Positions 1-5,477 of a DNA stretch of 5,652 bases are shown one piece after another. Below the pieces are notes generated by a model that did no database searches, had not been told where the DNA came from, and was given only the letters and a program-made list of their open reading frames with translations. Source of the stretch: Lachnospiraceae bacterium UBA7598 (GTDB lineage: Bacteria; Bacillota; Clostridia; Lachnospirales; Lachnospiraceae); contig DLQV01000099.1 in the NCBI GenBank assembly GCA_002474415.1, forward strand, positions 1 to 5,652. The letters run 5' to 3'. How positions within the stretch are numbered: position 1 is the first letter of the stretch; the number at the start of each line of letters is the position of its first letter. Both the position numbers and the translations under genes were made by a program.

Positions 1-1116
1 GCCCATCAGATCAAACCGGAATCCATCCACCCGGTACTCTACTGCCCAGTGCCGCAGACAGTCCGTGATAAATCTCCGGACCACCGGATGATTGCAGTTT
101 AAGACATTGCCACATCCGCTGAAATTGTAATAATATCCATCCGGCGTAAGCATATAATAGATATTGTTATCAATCCCTTTAAAGCAGAAACACGGACCGT
201 TTTCATTTCCCTCCGCAGTGTGGTTAAATACCACATCAAGAATAACTTCAATTCCATTTTCCTTCAGTTCCCGGATCAGACGCTTTAATTCGTCCCCCTC
301 ATGATTATGCTCCTGGTGGAATGCATAACTTGTATTTGGCGCAAAAAACGAAACCGTATTATATCCCCAGTAATTGTATAACTGTACGCCATCTACCACA
401 CGGGCACTTTCCATCTCGTCAAACTCAAAAATCGGCATAAGCTCTACGGCATTGATTCCCAGATCTTTCAGATACGGAATTTTCTGCCGGAGCCCTTCAA
501 ATGTTCCGCCTCCTGACACACCGGAAGAAGCGTCTTTCGTAAATCCTCTGACATGCATCTCATAAATCACCAGATCTTCAAATTTATGATTCAGATTCCG
601 GTACTTTCCCCAGTCAAAATCACTTTGTACGACACGGGCTTTGTAAACAAAGTCTTTTCCACCTTCCGGTTTTTCTCCCCAGGTTCTCTGACCGGTAACC
701 GCTTTCGCGTATGGATCCAGGAGGATATGTTCTTTGTTAAACATTAATCCCTTTGCCTGATCGGTAGGACCGTCCATTTGATAGGCATATTCAAAATCCT
801 CTGCTTTTAAGCCAAAAACAAGAATAGAATACGTATTTCCGATTTTATAGCTTTCCGGTATACGAATTCTTGCATACGGTTCCGGTGCTGCCGGTCGGAA
901 TAACAACAATACACAGCTCGTGGCGCCATGGGAACTTACGGTGAAACTCACCCCCTCCTCCGTCTGATATGCACCATTCATCTGATAAAATCCCGGACGG
1001 ACATCAAATCCTCCGATATTGTCGAGTGGATGAATGACTTCACCGAGACTTTCTATTTCTTCATCTATCGGCCAGCTTTTTTGTTTTGACGGATAATTCC
1101 AAAAACTTGCATTCAT
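1..1116 (-). CDS. glgX: Glycogen debranching enzyme, GlgX/isoamylase type (GH13), N-terminal part
   Basis: The gene runs off the low-coordinate edge, leaving 372 codons and no stop. The family hydrolyses alpha-1,6 branch linkages in glycogen or its limit dextrins in the cytoplasm, and no signal peptide is seen here. Residues about 35-150 look like the CBM48-type N-terminal beta domain. The GH13 barrel starts near 182 with LVIYEMHVRGF, followed by AVELMPIFEFDE (223-234), YWGYN (249-253), conserved region I DVVFNHTAEG (294-303), SGCGNVLNCNHP (333-344) and region II VDGFRFDL (363-370). D369 is the expected catalytic nucleophile. The acid/base Glu and third Asp would lie outside the window. The start at 1116 has AGAGGA 8 bases upstream. 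An in-frame ATG at 1155 would add 13 residues but lacks a good site and sits about where transcription would begin from a TATAAT at 1159-1164. The SGCGN...NCNHP block favours GlgX/isoamylase over pullulanase; exact substrate preference cannot be told from this half. Confidence 0.93.
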   Translation of the reverse strand, partial: MNASFWNYPSKQKSWPIDEEIESLGEVIHPLDNIGGFDVRPGFYQMNGAYQTEEGVSFTVSSHGATSCVLLLFRPAAPEPYARIRIPESYKIGNTYSILVFGLKAEDFEYAYQMDGPTDQAKGLMFNKEHILLDPYAKAVTGQRTWGEKPEGGKDFVYKARVVQSDFDWGKYRNLNHKFEDLVIYEMHVRGFTKDASSGVSGGGTFEGLRQKIPYLKDLGINAVELMPIFEFDEMESARVVDGVQLYNYWGYNTVSFFAPNTSYAFHQEHNHEGDELKRLIRELKENGIEVILDVVFNHTAEGNENGPCFCFKGIDNNIYYMLTPDGYYYNFSGCGNVLNCNHPVVRRFITDCLRHWAVEYRVDGFRFDLMG

Positions 1117-1408
1117 ATGTTGATTCCTCTTATCATTATTATTTGCCTGCCACATAAAATTATATTATCCCCCTGCTTTCCCCCGATGATTCGTTACTGT
1201 ACTTTTCCAAATATTTGTATCATCAAATCCATGCTGTCCATAATCAAACATATGATTATTTTTCAGACTCGCCACTCCAAAAAACTGTCTGTCATAATAC
1301 CAACATACTCTGTTTTTCCTTTTTCGTTCCACGTTTTTCCCGCCGTACCTGTGCTTCTTTCCTCTGTGCTCCCATACCTTTTCTCCGCATGCCATCAGGA
1401 TCATTGTT
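1117..1408. other. 292-base spacer between methyltransferase and glgX; no convincing gene
   Basis: The minus strand here is purine-rich and holds only doubtful short ORFs. One of 79 codons (1165-1404) begins 4 bases after the methyltransferase stop, with GAGGAG within the end of that gene but poorly spaced; I recognise no family. A second frame has a 27-codon, very basic ORF (1292-1375) with GGAG 7 bases upstream of its ATG. Purine-rich sequence naturally gives Lys/Arg/Glu-rich translations, so neither is called as a gene. I saw no GC-rich hairpin followed by a T run, so read-through from coaBC and the methyltransferase into glgX is possible. The only promoter-like element is the TATAAT at 1159-1164. 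Confidence 0.6.
1159..1164 (-). promoter_or_regulatory. Possible -10 element for glgX
   Basis: The minus strand reads a perfect TATAAT 42 bases upstream of the chosen glgX start. Transcription beginning about 7 bases downstream would give a leader of roughly 35 bases containing the AGAGGA ribosome binding site, which is sensible geometry. No recognisable -35 hexamer lies 15-18 bases upstream (the 17-base position reads ATCGGG) and there is no TG extension. The region is A/T-rich, so a chance match is quite possible. Confidence 0.3.
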
Positions 1409-2215
1409 TCATACGTTTTCAGGCTCCTCTTTCACCAGAATATCCACCGTGTGACCACTTGCACCCATAAGATCCATCCGTTCACAGGTCGCCAGATGAT
1501 ACTGCAGAAATGCATCAAACTCCTCTTCCGTCAGCGCATTCAAAAACGGACGCATATAATTTGCTGCACCGTCTGCCGCTATAATCTGCCGACGTCTGAC
1601 CGATACCTGCCGGTCCAATGCTTCAATATCTTCCAGGCGAACCATGGAATACAGCGGATTGGCTTTCGAAGTACAGTGATAATCCGCTGTGAGCATTCCC
1701 TCCTGAAGCGCTTCAAGAATATGTTTTTCCTTAAACGCATACGTAATAACGGAAAATTCATTCATAATATATGCCACGAGAATCCTGCCTCCGGGCCTGG
1801 TCACACGCACCGCCTCCCGCAGCGCAGCAAGCTTGTCCTTTTCCTCATGCAAATGGTACATAGGTCCAAACAGCAGCGTTACATCAAAGGAATCATCGGA
1901 AAACCTTTTCAGATTCATTGCATTTCCCTGATATGCATGCACTCCTGCATCTTTCTGTTTCAGGCGCCCCAGATTATGCTTTACCAGTTCCACGGCCGTC
2001 ACATCGTACCCTTCCTGTGCCAGTGGTACACTGTATCGTCCGGTTCCCGCCCCGATATCAAGAATATGGATTTCCTCTTTCGCACGTTCTTTCACAATTT
2101 CGTCCAGACACTGATGGATATAATGCATACTTGTCACAAATTCCACCCTGCCATGCCGGCTGTCCAGACGCTTTTCTTCATTAAATTTGTTATAATAGGC
2201 TTCTAAGTCTGTCAT
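1409..2215 (-). CDS. Class I SAM-dependent methyltransferase, substrate unknown
   Basis: This is a complete 268-residue cytoplasmic protein of the Rossmann-fold methyltransferase superfamily (Methyltransf_11/25-like). Motif I is ILDIGAGTGRYS (51-62), the SAM-binding glycine-rich loop. An acidic residue ends strand 2 in DVTAVEL (71-77, E76), which should bind the ribose hydroxyls. GNAMNL (97-102) precedes the motif IV-like segment FDVTLLFGPMYHL (110-122), and VTRPGGRILVAYI (138-150) is the post-motif region. The N-terminal stretch with DSRHGRVEF (18-26) is typical of an uncharacterised Firmicute subgroup and supports the full-length start at 2215 over M30. The gene begins 9 bases after the coaBC stop, and no Shine-Dalgarno sequence is visible before its ATG, so translation is probably coupled to coaBC. 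The acceptor substrate cannot be deduced. A link to coenzyme A metabolism rests on position only. Confidence 0.9.
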   Translation of the reverse strand: MTDLEAYYNKFNEEKRLDSRHGRVEFVTSMHYIHQCLDEIVKERAKEEIHILDIGAGTGRYSVPLAQEGYDVTAVELVKHNLGRLKQKDAGVHAYQGNAMNLKRFSDDSFDVTLLFGPMYHLHEEKDKLAALREAVRVTRPGGRILVAYIMNEFSVITYAFKEKHILEALQEGMLTADYHCTSKANPLYSMVRLEDIEALDRQVSVRRRQIIAADGAANYMRPFLNALTEEEFDAFLQYHLATCERMDLMGASGHTVDILVKEEPENV

Positions 2216-2224
2216 GTTTTAATA

Positions 2225-3418
2225 CTAACACATTTTCTTTAAAATTTCACTCACAATCGCTGACGCGACATCCGCTTTGCTCATAATTTCCAGTTCCCTG
2301 CAGTCATCTGCCGTAATCAGCGTCACAACATTGGTATCCGTTCCAAATCCTGCCCCGGCTACTTTCAGGTTGTTCGCCACAATCATATCTGCATTCTTTT
2401 TTGCAAGTTTTGCACGGGAATTTTCCAGCATATGTTCCGTCTCCATGGAAAATCCACATAAAAACTGTCCCGATTTTTTGTGTGCACCCAGATACGAAAG
2501 GATATCTTCCGTCCGCTCCATCGTAAGAGTGGCATCCCCGTCTTTTTTCTTCACTTTCTCATCAACCGGGTGATCCGGGCGGTAATCTGCCACGGCTGCT
2601 GCTTTGATAATAATATCCTGCTGATCTGCGGTCTCCTTTACGGCTGCCGCCATATCTGCTGCCGAAACAACCGGAACGACTTTTACAAATGGCGGCGGCG
2701 TGATTGCCACCGGTCCCGTGATCAGTGTCACTTCCGCTCCACGGCGCATACAGTTTTCCGCAATTGCATAACCCATTTTTCCGGTAGAATGATTCGTAAT
2801 AAAACGCACCGGATCAATTTTCTCCTGTGTCGGTCCGGCTGTGACCATTACTTTTTTTCCGACCATGTCCTTTTCGCAGGCAAGATCTTTCATAATATAA
2901 GAAAACAACACTTCCGGTTCCGGCATCTTCCCAGCCCCGGTATCCCCGCAGGCAAGATAACCGCTTGCCGGATCAATGATATGAAATCCATAATGCTCCA
3001 GTTTCCTGATGTTATCCTGTACGATTGGATTTTCAAACATATTGGTATTCATGGCAGGAGAAACGTACTTCGGGCATTTTGCCGCCAGAATCGTAGTGGT
3101 CAGCATATCATCCGCAATTCCGTTTGCCATCTTGCCAATTACATTGGCAGAAGCCGGCGCCACCATAAAAATATCCGCCCGCTTTGCCAGTGCCACATGT
3201 TCTACATTAAACTGAAAATTCCGGTCAAACGTATCAACCAGACACTTGTTGCTCGTCAACGTCTCAAACGTGATAGGATTGATAAAATTCGTTGCATTTT
3301 CCGTCATGATTACATGCACATCCGCATGCTGCTTGACCAGTGCACTTGCCAGATAGGCAATTTTATAGGCAGCGATACTTCCGGTCACACCAAGTACCAC
3401 ACATTTTCCTTTTAACAT
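2225..3418 (-). CDS. coaBC: Bifunctional phosphopantothenoylcysteine decarboxylase / phosphopantothenate-cysteine ligase
   Basis: CoaBC (formerly Dfp) performs two steps of coenzyme A synthesis: it ligates cysteine to 4'-phosphopantothenate, using a nucleotide triphosphate, then decarboxylates the product with FMN to give 4'-phosphopantetheine. The 397 residues match full-length bacterial CoaBC. The CoaC half shows GVTGSIAAYK (10-19), the catalytic His in EHVALAKRAD (H74), PASANVIGKMANGIADD (88-104), the PAMN motif (121-124) and the flap ACGDTGAGKMPEP (156-168) with catalytic C157. The CoaB half starts near 186 with VTAGPTQEKIDPVRFITN (192-209), then HSTGKMG (210-216), AAAVADYRP (273-281), the lysine cluster KVKKK (288-292), GFSMET (322-327) and NADMIVANN (342-350). 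All expected key residues are present. AAAGGAG lies 9 bases upstream of the ATG, and an extended -10 promoter precedes it. The methyltransferase follows after 9 bases. An ECF vitamin transporter subunit lies two genes upstream. Confidence 0.98.
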   Translation of the reverse strand: MLKGKCVVLGVTGSIAAYKIAYLASALVKQHADVHVIMTENATNFINPITFETLTSNKCLVDTFDRNFQFNVEHVALAKRADIFMVAPASANVIGKMANGIADDMLTTTILAAKCPKYVSPAMNTNMFENPIVQDNIRKLEHYGFHIIDPASGYLACGDTGAGKMPEPEVLFSYIMKDLACEKDMVGKKVMVTAGPTQEKIDPVRFITNHSTGKMGYAIAENCMRRGAEVTLITGPVAITPPPFVKVVPVVSAADMAAAVKETADQQDIIIKAAAVADYRPDHPVDEKVKKKDGDATLTMERTEDILSYLGAHKKSGQFLCGFSMETEHMLENSRAKLAKKNADMIVANNLKVAGAGFGTDTNVVTLITADDCRELEIMSKADVASAIVSEILKKMC

Positions 3419-3458
3419 TGTCTCTTACTCCTTTGCAGAAAAAATCACATCTTCTGCT

Positions 3459-3488
3459 ATTTTATCACACTTGCGGCAGAATCGTAAA
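3459..3488 (-). promoter_or_regulatory. Promoter for coaBC and the methyltransferase
   Basis: On the minus strand an extended -10, TGTGATAAAAT (3459-3469), fits the Gram-positive TRTGN-TATAAT pattern with one mismatch in the hexamer. A moderate -35, TTTACG (3483-3488), matches 4 of 6 consensus bases at 18-base spacing. Predicted transcription starts near 3452, giving a leader of roughly 34 bases that includes the coaBC ribosome binding site. The promoter lies in the 86-base gap after the DUF2500 gene, where no terminator is visible, so coaBC may also receive read-through from upstream. Confidence 0.65.
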
Positions 3489-3504
3489 GAAACTGTCTTC
3501 AAAG

Positions 3505-3858
3505 TTAACGACGTTCAAAATTCAGATATCGGGTTCCCTGAAATGTCAGTTTTCCAGCATCCCCTTCTGCAAGCATTCCATATTCAGATCCGCGCACATT
3601 CATTTCCATGCGATCTCCACTCTCCACCTCAAACGTAACATAATAAGTTGTGTTTGTATGTACCATAGTTGTATCTGTCCCATCATTGAAATGCGTTATA
3701 TTTGTCCGTTTGGCTACAACCTTTGCCTCTACCGTCAGTCTCGGTGCATGATTATTGTCATTCCATTGTGAAATTCCCTTTATGATTGTAACCACAATAA
3801 GACCTGCTACAACAATAAACATAATCGGAAAAATTACATCCATCACATTAAAAAACAT
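3505..3858 (-). CDS. DUF2500 (YhhM-like) membrane-anchored protein
   Basis: This small protein of 117 residues has one N-terminal hydrophobic helix (about 8-28, IFPIMFIVVAGLIVV) and a soluble domain. The domain matches DUF2500, the family of Escherichia coli YhhM: PRLTVEAKVVAKRTN (39-53), TTYYVTFEVESGDR (69-82), SEYGMLAEGDAGKLTFQGTRY (91-111, essentially the family signature). Its biochemical function is unknown. The domain is predicted to be beta-rich and likely sits outside the membrane, though orientation is inferred. An upstream in-frame ATG at 3885 would make 126 residues, but its first codons encode the ribosome binding site itself: AAAGGAGGGG at 3865-3874, with AGGAGG 8 bases before the ATG at 3858. 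The start at 3858 is therefore preferred. It lies between the ECF S-component terminator and coaBC and appears to have its own promoter. Confidence 0.87.
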   Translation of the reverse strand: MFFNVMDVIFPIMFIVVAGLIVVTIIKGISQWNDNNHAPRLTVEAKVVAKRTNITHFNDGTDTTMVHTNTTYYVTFEVESGDRMEMNVRGSEYGMLAEGDAGKLTFQGTRYLNFERR

Positions 3859-3864
3859 ACTTTT

Positions 3865-3874
3865 CCCCTCCTTT
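3865..3874 (-). promoter_or_regulatory. Ribosome binding site that decides the DUF2500 start
   Basis: The minus strand reads AAAGGAGGGG, an almost ideal anti-16S complement, with AGGAGG 8 bases before the ATG at 3858. It lies inside the reading frame that opens at 3885, so starting there would translate the Shine-Dalgarno sequence as coding. The 3885 ATG has only a weak AAAAGGT next to it. Confidence 0.85.
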
Positions 3875-3895
3875 AATAAACTCATACCTTTTTTT

Positions 3896-3906
3896 ATTTT
3901 AGCATA
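3896..3906 (-). promoter_or_regulatory. Extended -10 promoter for the DUF2500 gene
   Basis: The minus strand reads TATGCTAAAAT, matching the TRTGN-TATAAT extended -10 of Gram-positive housekeeping promoters with one hexamer mismatch. It lies between the upstream terminator and the strong ribosome binding site, with a predicted transcription start near 3890 and a leader of about 30 bases. No good -35 is present, which is tolerated in extended -10 promoters. The same TRTGN-TAAAAT form occurs before coaBC. Confidence 0.6.
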
Positions 3907-3947
3907 CCCCTGTTGAATACACTATTGCTTTTTCCAAAGAAGACCAC

Positions 3948-4006
3948 AAAAAAGGCAGCCCTCAGACCAATATCATGAAACTGATATTCGTCTTCCCACT
4001 GCCTTT
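3948..4006 (-). terminator. Long intrinsic terminator after the ECF S-component gene
   Basis: In the minus-strand transcript, an outer stem AAAGGCAG (3999-4006) pairs with CTGCCTTT (3951-3958) and runs into a run of six T (3948-3953). Inside it are a 5x5 internal loop, AGAC pairing with GTCT, a 1x1 mismatch, then AATATCA pairing with TGATATT around the 6-base loop GTTTCA. About 19 base pairs are formed in three blocks. It begins 8 bases beyond the ECF S-component stop codon and separates that gene from the DUF2500 gene. The poly-T lies only on the minus-strand side. Confidence 0.88.
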
Positions 4007-4014
4007 CAAAATTA

Positions 4015-4836
4015 TTATTTCCGGATCGGTTTTAATTTATTCAATACCATGCCAAGTGCTGCTACAATGATTGCAGCCACAATCGCTTCAATGACTCCGT
4101 TAAAACTGATGACACCACCGATGATTCCAAGCACGGCTCCCGCATCGACACTCAGCGCTTTTGCATATGCATCTTTGTATAACACAAAAATTCCGCCCAT
4201 AACGAGAATCGTATTGACCATTGCGCCTGTTACGCCCGCGTAGACAAATGCACAGACTGCGCCGGATTTCAGTACCGTATACACTTCCAGTGCCATAAAA
4301 ACAAACCATCCAACCAGTGCACTTACTGCATACAGTGCAATATCTGACAATGGCTTCTTGTCAAATACATGAAGCAGAAACGCACGCGCACCAATAAACA
4401 GGAACACACCGATCAGAATATTAAACACACTTGCCCAGAGAATTTTGTGCTGGGAGGAAAGTGCTTTCTTTACTCCGATATATACAAAATATGGCAGGAT
4501 TCCTACAAGAATACGCGGTACAAAACAGATAAATGCACTCTTGAAGATTCCGCTGGTGCCTACCATGCTGGCTGCCAGCACCGGGGAAAATACAAATGCC
4601 GAAAGGGAGGTCGGCATAACCGTATTCTTGATAAAGCTGGTCAGACCAAAGATAAATCCCAAAAATCCGCCCTTCTTCGGTCCACAGAATAACGATCCTA
4701 AAATAACAGGGATGTGGATGATGGTCGCATTGATCACCACAAGCGGGATGTAGCCCAGCGGTGTAAACGCCATAATGATAATGATTGCTGCAAACAGAGC
4801 GGTCAGTACCAGCTCCGCGGTCTTATTGTTTCGCAT
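4015..4836 (-). CDS. ECF transporter S component (substrate-binding membrane subunit), possibly for pantothenate
   Basis: This is a 273-residue, very hydrophobic integral membrane protein. S components bind a vitamin with high affinity and dock to a shared EcfA/EcfA'/EcfT energising module; those subunits are not encoded here, which suits a group II system. Family features are an AxxxA pattern in the first helix (A13-A17), PLGYIPL (26-32), HIPVILGSLFCGPKKGGFLGFIFGLTSF (41-68, the strongest signature) and a C-terminal NGVIEAIVAAIIVAAL helix (246-261). Hydrophobic segments lie at about 8-25, 29-50, 56-70, 100-124, 133-155, 164-188, 194-220 and 244-265. Typical S components have about 170-210 residues and six helices, so 133-188 may be an extra helix pair. 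The start at 4836 has AGGAGG 5 bases upstream. It has its own promoter and terminator. Pantothenate is suggested only by the nearby coaBC; another vitamin is possible. Confidence 0.88.
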   Translation of the reverse strand: MRNNKTAELVLTALFAAIIIIMAFTPLGYIPLVVINATIIHIPVILGSLFCGPKKGGFLGFIFGLTSFIKNTVMPTSLSAFVFSPVLAASMVGTSGIFKSAFICFVPRILVGILPYFVYIGVKKALSSQHKILWASVFNILIGVFLFIGARAFLLHVFDKKPLSDIALYAVSALVGWFVFMALEVYTVLKSGAVCAFVYAGVTGAMVNTILVMGGIFVLYKDAYAKALSVDAGAVLGIIGGVISFNGVIEAIVAAIIVAALGMVLNKLKPIRK

Positions 4837-4905
4837 TGGTTCCTCCTGTTCCAGATGAAAGCGGATGTTGTTTTTCCGTCTCTCTCTTTTTCTTTTGCGA
4901 ATAGA

Positions 4906-4930
4906 GTAAACATTAACTTTATCAGTTTAC
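4906..4930. promoter_or_regulatory. Inverted repeat over the ECF S-component -10: candidate operator
   Basis: Arms GTAAAC (4906-4911) and GTTTAC (4925-4930) are perfect inverted repeats separated by 13 bases. One arm overlaps the predicted -10 (4924-4929) and the other lies just past the predicted transcription start, a position suited to repression. The arms resemble the GTAAAC/GTTTAC core of BirA biotin operators, but the spacing is shorter than in the E. coli bio operator and the flanks do not extend the symmetry. A 6-base inverted repeat can occur by chance, so this is tentative. Confidence 0.35.
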
Positions 4931-4952
4931 ACCCTGCTCCTCTTATGGTCAA
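4924..4952 (-). promoter_or_regulatory. Promoter for the ECF S-component gene
   Basis: On the minus strand, TTGACC (4947-4952, 5 of 6 -35 consensus) is spaced 17 bases from TAAACT (4924-4929, 4 of 6 -10 consensus). Transcription would start near 4917, giving a purine-rich leader of roughly 80 bases before the ATG at 4836. The promoter occupies the short gap just after the lipoprotein stop, where no terminator is visible, so read-through from upstream may add to expression. Confidence 0.6.
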
Positions 4953-4958
4953 GTCACA

Positions 4959-5465
4959 TCATGCCATCGGTTTTTCCAAAATCTGAATCACCGTATTTCC
5001 TTTCATTTTCAGGAAAAATGGCATCCCCGGTTTTGCATCCGTATAAGTTTCCATATATTTCTCAAAAATCTTTTTATCTTTTGTTACTACACGAATATCT
5101 GCATCTGTTCCTCCGAATTCTCTTGTCCAGTCCAAAAAGGAGTATTCCGTCTGGTCTGTCAATGTTACATCCTCTGTTTTTTCATCCTTATTGTATACAT
5201 AATATCCGTCAGGCATATCGTCATCCGTGTGTTTGTAACTTGCCAGCCGATCACTGTCCTCGGAACTGATATACTCCACGGGATCGATGACCAGTGTATT
5301 TCCATTGATCTCCTTTATGTAAGCGCAGAGTTCTGTTGTATCCTCCTTCATACGATCTGCAGTTTCTGTCTCCTCAACTTTTTCTGTAACTGTCTGTTTT
5401 CCACATCCTCCAAGTCCTGAAATGATTACACATACCATGAGTAAAATCCATCTTTTTTTCATCAT
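4959..5465 (-). CDS. Secreted lipoprotein of unknown function
   Basis: This is a complete 168-residue protein. The N terminus is a lipoprotein signal peptide: MMKKR, a hydrophobic core (about 6-18) and the lipobox LGGC with C21 as the predicted lipidated residue, so the mature protein should be anchored on the outer face of the cytoplasmic membrane. An acidic, Glu/Thr-rich linker (24-44) leads to a soluble domain: CAYIKEINGNTLVIDPVEYI (47-66), DDMPDGYYVYN (82-92), YSFLDWTREF (108-117) and a C-terminal FFLKMKGNTVIQILE (150-164). The DMPDGYYVYN...LDW pattern recalls hypothetical lipoproteins of Bacilli and Clostridia, but I know no assigned function. Start: AAAGGAG (5473-5479) lies 7 bases before the first ATG (5465); the second ATG at 5462 is a possible alternative. 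The ribosome binding site overlaps the stop codon of the preceding gene, so the two are probably one operon. Confidence 0.85.
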   Translation of the reverse strand: MMKKRWILLMVCVIISGLGGCGKQTVTEKVEETETADRMKEDTTELCAYIKEINGNTLVIDPVEYISSEDSDRLASYKHTDDDMPDGYYVYNKDEKTEDVTLTDQTEYSFLDWTREFGGTDADIRVVTKDKKIFEKYMETYTDAKPGMPFFLKMKGNTVIQILEKPMA

Positions 5466-5477
5466 TTTCTCTCTCCT

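Noticed and set aside
1..1116. glgX as a truncated pseudogene
   Set aside because: The frame is uninterrupted for 372 codons with all expected motifs; it simply runs off the window edge.
1117..1470. 117-codon plus-strand ORF with hydrophobic stretches
   Set aside because: It begins inside the ribosome binding region of glgX on the opposite strand and overlaps the methyltransferase end. Its hydrophobicity comes from a pyrimidine-rich strand, and no Shine-Dalgarno site precedes it.
1451..2206. 251-codon plus-strand ORF
   Set aside because: It lies antisense to the methyltransferase, whose SAM-binding motifs are clear. The translation is Cys/His/Phe-rich with no recognisable domain and no ribosome binding site; it is a shadow frame.
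2480..3415. 311-codon plus-strand ORF
   Set aside because: It is antisense to coaBC, which has all its catalytic motifs. The translation is rich in Arg, His and Cys and has no family features.
4837..4917. Riboswitch in the leader of the ECF S-component gene
   Set aside because: The roughly 80-base leader is short and purine-rich. I see only a weak 4-base CGGA/TCCG pairing and no conserved core of the TPP, FMN, cobalamin or other known vitamin riboswitches.
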